Part shown: positions 34,610-46,639 of the stretch, piece by piece
Layout of the letters: every line of letters starts with the position of its first letter
Numbering within the stretch: the stretch's first letter is position 1
Origin: Stercorarius parasiticus
Taxonomy: Eukaryota > Chordata > Aves > Charadriiformes > Stercorariidae
Direction: 5' to 3'
DNA length: 64,000 bases
Assembly: GCA_013396915.1 (NCBI GenBank)
Contig: VWZL01000008.1
Location: 1 to 64,000, forward strand
Program-made: the position numbers and the translations under genes
The notes under the pieces: model-generated
Database searches by the model: none
What the model saw: the letters and a program-made list of their open reading frames with translations, nothing else
Told to the model about the DNA's origin: nothing

Positions 34610-37600
34610 AAGGAAGGAAAACAAATAATACACTGGGACCTGGAGCAGTAAACCCACAAGCTTTAGACAGTTTATGAGTAGCTGAGCTTGCTTGATCTCA
34701 GTGAAATATCTACTGCTTAGACTTCGTAATTATCCTTAGCCTAGTCTTGACTTCCAGCACTGGTGTCACGTTTCAGCAGGGTATCAGCATTTTCCCTGAA
34801 GATCACAAGTGAGGAAAATGGTCATCTCTCAAATTTTTCAACTCAGTTAAATTTGTGCACTATTTCTTAGGACAAAAGAACAGCTCTACTGTGGGTAGCC
34901 GAAGTCATACTACAAAGAAAGAGTTGCTGCTAGTCACACAAAAAAGGTAAGTGAATCCTTTCGGGTGGAAAACAAGAGACAAACTTTTTACAGAGATCTA
35001 TATCAACTTCTTTACAATGAGGAAAAGGAAGTTATAAATGGAGACAAGAAAACAGCTGCAGACAAATGACCCAAATTTTCATTTATCTAAAATCTAAGCA
35101 AAAAACGTCACATTTATCTTATAATAATTATTTTTCATACAGCTGTATTTTCTGCCAGATGGAACTGAATTGCCAGGCTACCCTGAAGTTATTTTTAGAC
35201 TAACCAGCACTAGCAGGAACAGCAGCACTGAAAACTTCACAAAGAAATAGTTTTCACTTGTTTTACGGCCCAGTTTGGCAGGTTTAAATGTGAAGGCAGT
35301 CATTCATGAATTAATGTTTTGGGGGCATGTCTTTCTGATGCAGCCGGTGCTGAACAAAACTAATAACCAGTGGATGTACAATCATGCAAATACCAGCCTG
35401 GGAAGAGTGCCATGTTAACATTTGTCCACTGCTCCAGCAGTGGAGTTGGGCTTTTTCCAACTGTTTTTACTGTACTGCATATGTCACATATAAAAACAGG
35501 CACATCAGTCACATGAAAATTTAATGTAAATCCCATTTTGTAATTTTTCCATAGCTTGTTGCTGTTGTTTGCTTCTTTTCCTCCTATTTCCCAGTCCTGG
35601 AGTTGGATAATTTTCACAATAATATCAGTTTTCACTTCTTGAAACAATGATTTTTAAACCTCCTGTTTGCCCAAGAAGGTCATACAGAAGTTAAATTCAT
35701 TTTTTGTTTAAATAACAAAAAACCTAATGTTTTTAGGTTGATTGCATAATTTTCAAGAAGGCATTTTAAAACATTTAAATCGCTAGCTAAATTTAGCTAT
35801 ATTATTCCTAGCCAGGTTATCAGACTAATTCTGAGTTTCAAAGTCAATTTCCTATGTTAATATGTAGGTATTTTTTGATGTTGTTATTGCTGAAATGGGC
35901 TTAGGTTTCGCAAATCCTGGAGTCATATTATTATTTATACGTCTGTAGCAAAAACTTTAGAGCTGCTATTGACAAAGTTTATAATGAACCTAATGGTATA
36001 GAAGGTCATTCTAGTCATTCTGATCATGAAGTTCTGAATTATGCCCTCAGAGGACCCCTAGAGAATATGGATAGTTAAGGGGAAAGTCACAAAGAATAAA
36101 TCAAAGAGAAGCAAAAGTAAAAACCTGAAGTTAAGGAAGCATGGAAAGGCTAAGCCTAGAGACAAATGAAAAAGGATGGGGCGGGGGGTGAGGGTGAGAG
36201 GAAGCACACAACCAGAAATGACGATGCAGAGGAAAAAGTAGTACAGCATATTGCCAGGAGAGAACATAAAGTGCAGTGTGATTCTTTCGGAAGACTCCTT
36301 TGTACTGTCTTGAATCTTATGGTGAGACCTTTTAGGGCTTCTGAGTTATCAAAGCACCAATTCTGCATTTACAGGTAAAGCTGAATCACATTTTGCACTT
36401 CACTCAAGAAATTATTCTTCTTGTTAAAGAATTTACAAACTAACAGCATAGGGACTTCAAAAGGAAATTAATTTTATACTTTGTGAACTAGGAAGTGTAA
36501 AAAACAGGAAAGAAAGAAATCAACACTCCAATGATAATTTACCATGCAAAATAAAGAGGTTTTTTGAAATTTCATCTCTGCTCTAAATTTAATTATAACT
36601 GTCCTCTAAACTTTAAATTCTCCGGATTTGTGACTACTGCCATTAGGATAGTAACTTTTGTAGTACTGATACCAGTGATAATAGTAGGTAGTAATAGTAA
36701 TGGTAATAATAATTTCTAAATAATTTCTAAAATTGAGATTCAAAACTAAACCAAATTTTTAACATCTTTCACTCTTCAAAAGTTAGTGAAATACCTAAAT
36801 TTAACAAAGTGAAGATAGTTAGCAGTCATTTAAAGAGTTCATACCACTGTGCTCCCTTTTGTCAGAAGCTAGGGCTGGTTATCTTTTCCAGTTTGGTATC
36901 ATGTAGAATAACACATGAAGTTTAATAACACCATCAAACCTAAGCGCTGAAAAAAAAAAAAGACAAACAAATGAAAAAACATGTCAAGTCCTAACACTGG
37001 CTTAAAATGATGGGGCACCTAGTTTTATTTTTGCATTTCTCTTATTTTTTTATGTTTCTGCTCAAGCATTGTCACATTTACACTACACAGAAAGACTGTG
37101 CAGTCTTTTTTCTTTATTACTGAAGAGAGATGAAATTGTCATCACAGAGTCCTTGTGGATGGGAAGTTATAGAAAAACATCAAAATTACCAAAAAAATTG
37201 ACAATATAGCATGTTGAACCAGTGCATCTGTTGGATAGCTAGGCTTTTGTAGCCATAATCGAAAACTACTTGTCTGTTGGAGGACCACGAGGGAAGGACT
37301 GACACACGGGCTCAGAGATATTACAGTGCTCTCACATCTCTCAAGAACCTGGAGCTGACTGCTGCCTCCGCTGCCTGCAGCCTTTGTACCTACCAAGTGC
37401 ACTTCAAAGGCTGGAGACCAAACTATAGTGACCTCCCTGCTCTGCTTTCAGAGCTGTGGGAGTGAGTGTTGCTCCTGGATTCGAACATTTCGTTTCTTTG
37501 GTGTTTAGCACTGCCTGGACCATATTAGCCCAAGCAAAGAAGACCAGTGCAGATTAGCCTATTCTTGTCATATAAACTGAGGCCTTTCTTCAACCTGCTC

Positions 37601-40600
37601 TGTGCTTTGGTACGCTGTCACACAGGCTTGCTTCCGGATCCCTTCTGACTGATGGTAGCTCTTTTACTGAACTGTCAGAGTTGGAGTTTCTGCCCTTTTT
37701 TCTGCCTCCCTTGTCCTGAGCCATCTGTCTACCCATGCCTTGCCCATATGCCACGTCATACCGAGCTGTGACACTCTTGTGCTGCAGTATCAGTATCTTC
37801 TCTCACTACAGAACTGCTTTTTTTCTGTTCTTTCTATTCTTTAACTGAGTTCCAGGAAAACTGAGCCATCTGAGCTTTGTCTTTTCTTTTTTTTTTCACC
37901 TTGTTTCATCCATTCCATGTTAATATGCAGAATAGGTATAATGTTGGCAAACATATGCAGTACATGTGAGTCATGCTAGACCTAAATGTAGCTGTTTGTA
38001 ATATTCAGAAACAAATTGTCTGAGTGGTTCTTGCGATAAGTGTGTGTTCCTCTATATCATTCTGCTTGGTAACCACAAGAAGAAGCAGTGGTCCCTATCA
38101 TAGTGTCACATATATAATCCCTTGACATTAACAAGACATAAACTTGAACTGGAAAATTTCCTTCCTTAACTGTAATATGCACCAAGTCTTTGGCTTTTGC
38201 TTTTGCATTTAATTTGTTTCTTATAAACTAGTGTTCAAGTATATTTGTATGCTTTAGAGGGAGATTAGTCTGAAAGCTGGGCTCATCATCAGGACCACAG
38301 AACTAGTTTACATGCCCAGGGCTAGGAAGCCTGGAAGGCAGGTACATGAAATCAGTGATGCATGGGAACCAGAGATCCTGGGTATGTCATTGCAAACCTT
38401 AGCTGACAAGGAGATTCAAAAATGAACTTTCAAGTGATAGACAGTCACATTGATGTACATCACTACATTGATAGCTCATAATAAGATAAAGGTAAATCCA
38501 AGGAGGTCTCATGACATCGGAAAGCCACACTGAAATTACCAAAGAAAAAAGACTTCCAATGACTTCAATTGCAGACTTAGGCATTTGTCCTAAAAAGTTT
38601 CTGTCATTTTAATGGTTGCTTCACAGGGGGGAAAGAATAATAAATAAAATATTAAAAAAAAAAAAAAAGATGAGTGGGGTATGATATTGTCCAAAAGAAA
38701 TAAAGAAAAAAAACTTCAACATGAGCATCTGTTGTGCTAGAAAGGTTTCAGTATAGGACTAGGAAAAGGATTTGGAGTTGGAAATCTTTTTTATAATATC
38801 TGCTGTCATTTAACTCAATTAATAGCTGGGATGGAAACTGGAGGCTCAAGGGACCACCATGAAAATGTGGATAAAATGTATTATTGATCTGGCAATGCTT
38901 CTCATCAAGAAGACTTTAGTGCATTGATATACCCATAAGAAAAGAATATTGCATTTTTTAAGCCTGCATTGCACCTGATGGGATGACAATCTAAGAAACA
39001 GATAGCAGCAGTGATTAACATCTCTCTAAGCCACTTTTGACTACGGATCCTCCACATGTGAATGAAATAGATTTTTATGAACTGTATAAAACTGTACAGA
39101 ACTGTACAACAAATCTAATGACCACATGTTCAATAGATGGCAGTTCCCATTTCAAGCACTCTCTTCTACTTCTGGTTTTAATTATTTTTCAAGAACAGAG
39201 AGGATGCAGGGGAATCAGTGAAGGTAGCAGTTCTACTTATATTAACGCACTTCTGTTTCTAAAAGAGACTCAACCAACAGAGACCTGAAACCCATATCTA
39301 AGCCAAGGGAGAATAAAATGCCTCCTTTTTCATTATTTCTTCTGAAGAGAATTTCTTCTGAAGTAATGATGGGGCTGTTAGACTTAATTCTTTCGTGCTG
39401 CAGAACAGCAGCTTTCCCATCAGTACTTATATCCTGTTTAATTTTACTTTTATTATTAAATCTGGAGAGGTGCAGGTTTACTTCTCAAAAGGTATAAAAG
39501 ATTAATATAAAAGATGTTTTTCTATGATGAAAGTCAAGTAGCATTCTGTGGTGAATTGATTTCTTGTGCAGAGAGAAGGGTGGTGTCAAAGCAGAGGATT
39601 ATACATACGCTTGGGCCAAACTTACATAATGTCAGGTTTCATACCCTGTTTAGATGAGCGCCGCTAGCCACCTATGAAGCACACTTACCTCTACCTAGAA
39701 GTGCAGACTATTCTTGTTGAAGATGCATTTGTTTGCATTTGCAATTGGATATAAAAGTCACACTGAATCCCAAAGGTCAGACACTTTTTTCACTGTATCA
39801 TGTTAGTGCACATTCGAACTCCTGAACAGGGCTGGGCTACACTATTCGCAGGTCCTCAGAACTTCTGCTCTCTACATGAAGAAAGGATGGAACGGTCTCT
39901 TCATCTGTTCAGTTATGATGGGATGCCTGAAATGTAGATGCATGGCTCCGAAATGCAGAGTGCAGCGCAGGAACCTTTGGTAACTGTGTCTGACAGACTG
40001 AGGAAGGTGGGCAACTGGGGAGAACCTAAACAAGCTTCCTGGCCCTTATATTTCCTGCAGAAGAGCACAGTCAAAATGCAATCCCTGTGCAAATGAAACC
40101 TTGAGATTATTAGTATCTATAGTGTGATAATGCAATTAAGAAAAGCAGATTAAGAGGTAAGGCTCTACCTTCCCAATACACATCGAGAGAGGGGTGTGCT
40201 GTATGAACCTGCTCATACTGAGGTTTGAAGGTTTCTGCACAGAGAGTTCCTCATTCAGTACTTGTTCTTTGAGCTGACAATGCACAGCCTGGCCCATGAT
40301 GTACATGCTTCTAGTACGCAGGGCAGTGAAAAACAGTTTTCAGTGAGTTTCTAGTGAGCATAAAACTGTTGTTTAAAAAATACTCTTTGAAGATATTTCT
40401 CAACAAAAAATACACGTCATGCATTTGGAAAACTACCTTAAAGTGTTTCTCTATCCCAGTTCTTTCTAGTAAAAAAACGACAAAATGCAGAGTTAGTTTT
40501 TAAAAGTTTCTTTGTCATTTTCATTTTATATGAGATGCTTCCCATGGGGACATCTTTAAAAAACATTCTATCAATCTCTGTCAGTTTCTCAGTGCAGTCA

Positions 40601-41210
40601 TTAGTGAAATGTCACCTTCTAAGTTCCTCACACTGGGAGTTTAGGCAGCTTCAGCTTTTGAAAATAAAAACTTAAGATAACATAATTAGCACACTTAGTT
40701 AAAATCACTTAAAGGTAGAAGAGAGACAAATAAGTATGTTATATTACTGTAACTATGAGGGGAAAAAGAAGTGCTTTGGTTTCTCTGAACAAGTTCAATA
40801 TTTGTCAATTTTACTTTCCCAGTGGCCGCCTTTAAACTTCTGTTGAATTTTCAGTAAATAGTCCCAGATTCTGTAGTGTCTGAGGTCTCTGTTCTCCTTG
40901 TAGAGCATACTTATGTAATTAGCCAAGAGGTTCTGGTTTAAGGCCCCTATGAAAGAGAACAGGCCTCAGAGAGAAAGAATTTGCAGTGAAAATGTAATGA
41001 GGAGTTCTCTAAGGGAGAACATCACCAAGATAAATTCTGGATTTTCAGCTAACAGCTGGTAAAAATACCTAGATAGTTCAGAGGCACAGAACCTGAAGAC
41101 CAGGATTAAATGGATATTCTAACCAATGAGAGATGCTTAATTGATTTCCACAGTCCCTTATAGCCCTTGAATTTTGTAGTCACCCACACAAAAGACGGAA
41201 ATTCTTCCCA
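34610..41210. other. AT-rich sequence, presumably intron or intergenic
   Basis: No gene is recognised. A GC-richer block at 37240-37800 (for example CTGACTGCTGCCTCCGCTGC) may be an old interspersed repeat, but no diagnostic ends were found. A 12-base A run lies at about 36950 and a 15-base A run at about 38655. A strong donor-like site on the minus strand (GAG|GTAAGTGTG near 39686) has no convincing exon in front of it. Confidence 0.45.
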
Positions 41211-41216
41211 GCTCAC

Positions 41217-41343
41217 CTAGCATGGAGTCAAATGGATAAGGAATGCTTCTGACAGTGAAATCAGTGTCTTGTGAGTTTCTGTAGTTGGAGAAGGGCCCAG
41301 CTATGTCCTGAATCAGCTTTTGAACACGTACCTGGTGTGTTCT
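41217..41343 (-). CDS. Possible coding exon of an unidentified gene (127 bases)
   Basis: The minus strand has the acceptor CTCTTTGTATTACAG, then 127 bases, then the consensus donor GCTAG|GTGAGC. Only one of the three frames is open; the other two stop within the segment. It reads RTHQVRVQKLIQDIAGPF, then SNYRNSQDTDFTVRSIPYP, then FDSML plus one base. The exon starts in phase 0, fitting the candidate at 42640-42707 (which ends in phase 0), and ends in phase 1, fitting 34498-34599. An alternative acceptor (CTTTCTCCTTAG, about 45 bases upstream) keeps the same frame. The function is unknown. Confidence 0.38.
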
Positions 41344-41510
41344 CTGTAATACAAAGAGCAGAAATACCACCTCAACACCACTATTCTCTAAGGAGAAAGA
41401 AAAACAACACAAAAGTATTTATTCATACTGCTGGGGAACCAAGTCCTGTTAGTATGTTAGACAGGTGCAAAATACACTTAGTAGCTTGACGTCATCATAG
41501 CACTTGGGCA

Positions 41511-41548
41511 CTGTTGTATTGCTGGAGCTCTGTTGTATTGCTGGAGCA
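41511..41548. repeat. 19-bp tandem duplication (two copies)
   Basis: CTGTTGTATTGCTGGAGC followed by T, then the same unit followed by A. Eighteen of 19 bases are identical, so the duplication is recent or its copies have been preserved. Confidence 0.95.
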
Positions 41549-41559
41549 CTAAAGGAGTC

Positions 41560-42630
41560 CTAAAAAGCACAGCTTGGAGGCAAACGCTTGGGCAAGAACA
41601 GCTATATAGGTATATTAATGCGGATGTTTAGAGCAAAGGGGATGTGCCTGCCATGAGAAGCTACTTCCAGGATTAACAGTCCTGGGGGATTGGTCTTTCA
41701 GGTCACAGCTTTATAATTAAGAACGTAAAGCTCATTCTTGCTATATGCCTACATGCTTTTGTGAATCTGACTGAGATAATATGCACTAATGGGAGGTATT
41801 AGATGAAGATTAACAGAAGAGGCCTCTGTATTCAAGAGGAAAGTACTGAAAGTATTGAAGTTAATGAAACAAGAGCTTTAAAGCTGCCAAGTCTCTGATT
41901 TTATAGAGTTCTTTATCTTCTGTGTAACTGATCTTTCAGGGATTAACTTCTCCCATTTCATAACATCTTATATTTTTACTTCTTTTGTTTCTTTTTAAAC
42001 TGAAATTTTGATGAAGCTGATAAAGTCTTCAACTTTGTCTGCTAGGTACTGGGAAGATCTATTGTACAGGAATTAGTAATAGATACGACGACATCTAGTG
42101 GTGCTGGAAAACACTTATTCTTAAAATAAAGACAAAGTGCAGTGCGGTTTAAATCTCCCATTTAAAGCAACTGAAAAGGTTGTCTATTTGTGGTTATTCT
42201 TCACTCATCTGAATACACAAAAATGCAGCAGTTTGAAACTTTCTTTCTGCATTTTCATTTTATTGGGGAGAAAACATTAAAGAAAATATTGTTCTCAGTA
42301 CAGAAAAGAAAATGCTTTTTTTGGAGATTCCTGTTTGCCACCAGGTCACACTGACCTCTCTGTGTTCTACAAAAAAACAGTTATCACCATAAGTAGCTTT
42401 ATCTGACTGATGAGATATCAAGGCTTAGCTGTCTGTCTTTTCTAGGGAAGTTAGTTCCATTGTGATAAATAAAGATTACAGAATTTCCTCTTTTCTTATA
42501 AGTTATATTACAGGAGACAACAAGGCTTGACAAGTGAATCCAAAGTTCTTTTTATTTTTACAGTTTTAATTTCTGTAATATTATCAGACTATTTGCTGCT
42601 TACAGTGCCTTCATGAACAGTATCTAATAT
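41560..42630. other. Unique AT-rich sequence
   Basis: Nothing recognised. If the flanking exon candidates are real, this is an intron. Confidence 0.5.
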
Positions 42631-42639
42631 TCAACTTAC

Positions 42640-42707
42640 CCAGTTTGTCAAGGAAGTAATTAATAGATCATCAAAACAGTCTGATATCACTTTTATTAGC
42701 CAATGGT
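42640..42707 (-). CDS. Possible coding exon of an unidentified gene (68 bases)
   Basis: The minus strand has the acceptor GCTTCTGCATTTTAG, then 68 bases, then the donor CTGG|GTAAGTTG; both sites are strong. Two frames stop within the segment. The third is open and reads HWLIKVISDCFDDLLITSL then TNW, a hydrophobic and acidic helix-like stretch. The exon starts after one base of a split codon and ends in phase 0, joining the 41217-41343 candidate in frame. A possible preceding exon lies at about 43580-43505 (acceptor TTTGCATCATAG, reading VRMGKFMKVKSVFFHRRK), but its donor is weak. The protein is not recognised. Confidence 0.32.
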
Positions 42708-42719
42708 CTAAAATGCAGA

Positions 42720-44065
42720 AGCAATTATCAAATTAATCAAAACTTAAATATTTAGGTTTTGCAGATATCTCTGTATCAGCTCTTAACATAGAACACATGT
42801 AACTCCATGTAGCAAGGAGAAGCTGGATCATGCAAGGAAATTTAAATTACTTCAGCATTTCTACCTCTGTAGCCTATGGACTCTGCCAACATTATATTCT
42901 TGGTTTTATAAGAATCTCTTGCAAATGTAAATGACTGAAAAGAAATCCTCCCTTCCTCATTGTTCTACCATTTGATGGTAACACCCCTCTTCTCAGTAGG
43001 TATCTTAAATACCTTGCTTTGCTAATTCCTACTTTCTCTTCCCAAGTACCATACACAGTGCTTCAGTCACGAAGATGACTGTCATTTGCAAACAGCAAAA
43101 AAAGGGAAAATCAACGTATCCAGGCAGAAAGCGCAAGGTTACTAATCAAATAATGGAATAAAGAACTAATTATAAAATAGATAAAGGAGAGATGAGTAAT
43201 TCTTATTTATGGAGACTTGCTGGATTTTATTTAATCAGAAGGTGAGCATGCATATAGAAATAAATAATAAAGCCCCTGTTTGCAATCTATATTTTTCAAT
43301 AGGCAGTTGATAACAAATCAGAGTTCATCTCCATCCTAAAACCTGCAGAAAACAAATTTTCTTAAAAATGTATGGAGGAAGGTACTACATAATTATATCT
43401 GTGCCAGTTCTGAGGTGGATTTTGTAGTGTGACAAGAAATACATTAGACTCATACAGCCCAGGGAAAAGGTGGTGCTACTCTGCATTGCCATCACCTTGC
43501 CTTTTGTTGTTTACAGAGTACAAATCATTAGCTGTAATTTTCTCCTGTGGAAAAAGACGCTTTTAACTTTCATGAATTTTCCCATACGTACCTATGATGC
43601 AAAAGAGAGAAACAAAGTCATAAAAAGAAACATGAATGACATAAAAATTTGCAGACAATAAGAAGGAACAGTGTCAAAAAAGAAAGAATTTTGTGGCTTT
43701 TTCCTCTAAGTTTATATGGCAATTATCTTTCCAGCAAGAAGAAAAGCAACAATTTTAGACGTTCAGAAAAAGGCTTATGGGAACATTTTTATTTTTTAAA
43801 AAGTCATATATTTGCTCTTTGTAACTCCTGTTTATTTGAATTATGGGTGCACTCCCATGTAGAGACACTTATCAATGAAGTGTTATGACTAATTATAAAC
43901 TGAAGTAATTTAATAACCCTTTTTTTCCACAATAAGGCTTCTACCCAGTAGTAAAGACAAAACAAAATGCATTTCCTCCTGTGTCTGACTGTGAATTGAT
44001 CATGTAGAGATGATTTATTTATGGAAGAATGCCTTTCTGTACCGTGAAAACTGCAAAGAAGCAAG
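42720..44065. other. AT-rich sequence, possible intron
   Basis: Nothing firm. A strong minus-strand acceptor near 43580 precedes 25 open codons, but no convincing donor closes it, so I do not call it as a separate exon. Confidence 0.4.
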
Positions 44066-44069
44066 AGCT

Positions 44070-44166
44070 ACCTGGTTAAAACAATGATAACAATAGTTAA
44101 GAGTCTAAAACGCAGCACCATATAGACTGCTATGAAGAAAAGTAACTCCAACCTGGCCAGACCCAG
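44070..44166 (-). mobile_element. LTR fragment related to the solo LTR at 4124
   Basis: On the minus strand the text runs GGTTGGAGTTACTTTTCTTC, then ATAGCAG...TATGGTGCTG, then a TTAAC...GTT stretch. This is the same order of words as the U3 start of the bird LTR type seen at 4124 (GGATGGAGTTGAC, then TAGCTGGTATAGTGC, then AACAGTGTTGACA). It is about 100 bp and decayed, has no TG or CA end, and is probably a remnant of an older copy of a related family. Its ends coincide with no feature I can define. Confidence 0.5.
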
Positions 44167-44689
44167 TATAGATCTAGTAGTAGAAGGCATCAGGAGCACT
44201 GTGGATGGACTGGGAGTCCATTGTGCCAGGAACATGCACCATGCAGCATAAGAGATGCTTCCAGAAAGCATTTACAACCTAAGCATAATCAGAATTCACC
44301 ACCAAATCCTAATGTGGTGAATGTGTCTCAGAGTTACAAAGTTACCTTCGTATTTTCAGGTAACAATATGTTCTTAGGAGCCTGACAACATGAACCGCTT
44401 GTTTATACATTGACACCTCACCTAGATATTCATTTGAGATAAGTACATGCAGCTACACTAAATTCATCTCATTACAATGATTAATGCTAAGTGAAAATGA
44501 ACAGATACAGTGCCCGTATTTTCAGAGTGCAGAGGTGTCATACTCTGTAAGTGTCAAGAGGTAGCATACTTCACAGAAGACTTTGGAAAAAGAAAGCACA
44601 AAGTCCTGAACAGACACTTTAATGGATGCAGCATGCCCTAGTTTCTGTGGCCAGCAAGCTGGGGAAAAGAAGGTTAAATCTTTTATGTG

Positions 44690-44745
44690 TGTCTATCTAT
44701 AGATATTGATATAAATATGGATATGGGTGTAGATATAGTTAGGCA
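44690..44745. repeat. Degenerate GATATA-type low-complexity run
   Basis: A run of six-base units of the type GATATA, GATATTGATATAAATATGG and GTAGATATAG. Degenerate and short. Confidence 0.6.
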
Positions 44746-44749
44746 GGTA

Positions 44750-46195
44750 TTGGCATTGATTATTTAATCATAAAAGAAACAAACCATCTTTTCAGCCCTA
44801 TCATCCAATAACCTCTCCAAGAAAAAGAGACAGAAGACCTCTCAATTCTAATTCCTTTAATGAACTAGAGAAACTACTGTCAGGCTGGCCTTTTTCCACT
44901 AGCACAGAGGACAGACTGAACTGCTAGATGCTTTTTATACTTAACTTCCGTGATTTATCATGTGGAAGGACAGGATGCAAAAGAATGCAACAGTATATAA
45001 ACTAAAACCAATAAATTAAAAACAAAACTTTAGATTTACAATAAGAAACCCAGTAGACTTACTGGAATTTAGCTATCAAAGCTGCAGGTTGAGAAGGTAA
45101 AGACTATAAATAACTATAAATATTTGGATCTCTCCATTGAGTTTAGTTAGTCATATACTTATTTTGCTTAATCCAAGTTATGGTATAGTAAACTTGGAGC
45201 AGTAGGATATCATAAAATTAAGTCTTTTGCCACTTGACATACAAAACCTGAAGTATTTATCGTGTTACTAAAGTGTCTGTTATTAACAGATCAATAAATG
45301 ACATTGGAAACAAGAGATACTCAGGTAAATTGCTTCATTATTATAATTAATTTCCCAAGGCATCAATTAGGTAAATTCCAATTACAGATGTTTTCAAAGT
45401 TTCAAGTTCCAGCTTGATAAATAATACTAGTAAGACCCATTGATGATGTTGCAAGCAACAGGAAAAATAAAATAATTTGATACTTAACAAGAGTAGTTTT
45501 CATTTCAAAAGATTAAACTAAAGACAGCCATAATGGTTTTAAATCTATTAATATTAATAATCATAATCTATGAATTACTTTGTCTTTTGGACTGTTAACT
45601 CCATATTCCAAGCGTATTTATTTCACTGCCGGAAACAGAGGCAGGCTTTTCAAAGGCATTCATTTAGGAACACAAAATGTTCAGTTGGAAACTCGTTTAT
45701 TTACACATCCGGGTGCCAGCTTTTTCCCATTAATGAGTTGAAATCTTTTCAGATTATTTTTATTGGAAATTTCATTAGTGTTTGTAAGCAAATCATGTTT
45801 ACAAGTGAGCAAGATGTGTGCAAGTGAGCCTGTGCCCATTCTGCATTTTCCATTCCTCCGTGTCCATTCCTATCTATTTGGAGCGCTGCCCATTCTCTTA
45901 CACTTAGGTTAATCCCTTGTGCAAACACATACTCCACTCACAGAATAGCTCCCAGGGGGCATTTTGACACCTTGATTCATGTTTCAGAGGTTTTCGTGTC
46001 TCATTTCTACAAGACAATATTACAGTATGATGGAAGAACAGGCCCCAGCCAAACAGAAATCCCAAAGATACAAAGATCAACTTAGAAACTGCCATTTGTC
46101 ACTCATCTGCATCTCAAAAGAACGAAAAAAGCACTATTTCTTCAACAGGCTAGATTGAAATTGAAAGAAGCAAATGAAGAAGATTCCTCATAGGA
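44750..46195. other. Unique sequence, nothing recognised
   Basis: The part at 45600-46080 has a more mixed composition, with several CpG and few homopolymers. If the open frame at 46201-46596 is a terminal exon, this would be its 3' untranslated region; AATAAA words occur on the minus strand near 45698 and 45757. This is inference only. Confidence 0.35.
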
Positions 46196-46200
46196 TATCA

Positions 46201-46596
46201 CTAGAGTAAAATCAAAGTCAAGATCTTGGAAATAAATAGCTCAGGAAACAATTGGGTTTTTGTTGCAGAAGCAGTAAATTCAGCAAAGTACATGTGAAGT
46301 AATTCTAAGAACTGTTCTTCATCCATTGATACAAATAATGGCACTCTTCCTCCTGTCACTGTCAGTGAGGGTACATTATGGAAATTTAGAGTTGCACAGA
46401 AGATAGATTTGTGGTAATTATCATCTCCGGTGATATTTGGAAACAATAATTTTTTATGTTTAATTGACGTTTGCTGGAAAGACAGCAAAAGCAGAACACG
46501 TATTTCACGGCACCTCATATCTTTTAACAGATCAATCAGTTTCTTCTGTTTCATTTTTTCATTACAGCGGTGAGCCATCGGATGAATAGCACTTCT
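46201..46596 (-). CDS. Unidentified minus-strand open frame, possible terminal exon
   Basis: The minus strand is open for about 130 codons to a TAG at 46201, starting at the acceptor-like GGTCATTTCAG (46597-46607), or for 125 codons from ATG at 46578. It includes KKLIDLLKDMRCREIRVLLL and, further on, TVTGGRVPLFVSMDEEQFLE. Its first two thirds have well-spread codon use and several CpG, more than the flanks, which favours coding. No good GT donor lies inside, so it would be either the last exon of a gene or an intron-less or processed copy. I do not recognise the family. Frames of similar length occur elsewhere in the window by chance (for example 131 codons at 24957), so caution is needed. 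Confidence 0.33.
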   Translation of the reverse strand, partial: RSAIHPMAHRCNEKMKQKKLIDLLKDMRCREIRVLLLLSFQQTSIKHKKLLFPNITGDDNYHKSIFCATLNFHNVPSLTVTGGRVPLFVSMDEEQFLELLHMYFAEFTASATKTQLFPELFISKILTLILL

Positions 46597-46639
46597 CTGA
46601 AATGACCCAGGGAAGCTTTTGTTTTCTTTTTTTTTCCCC

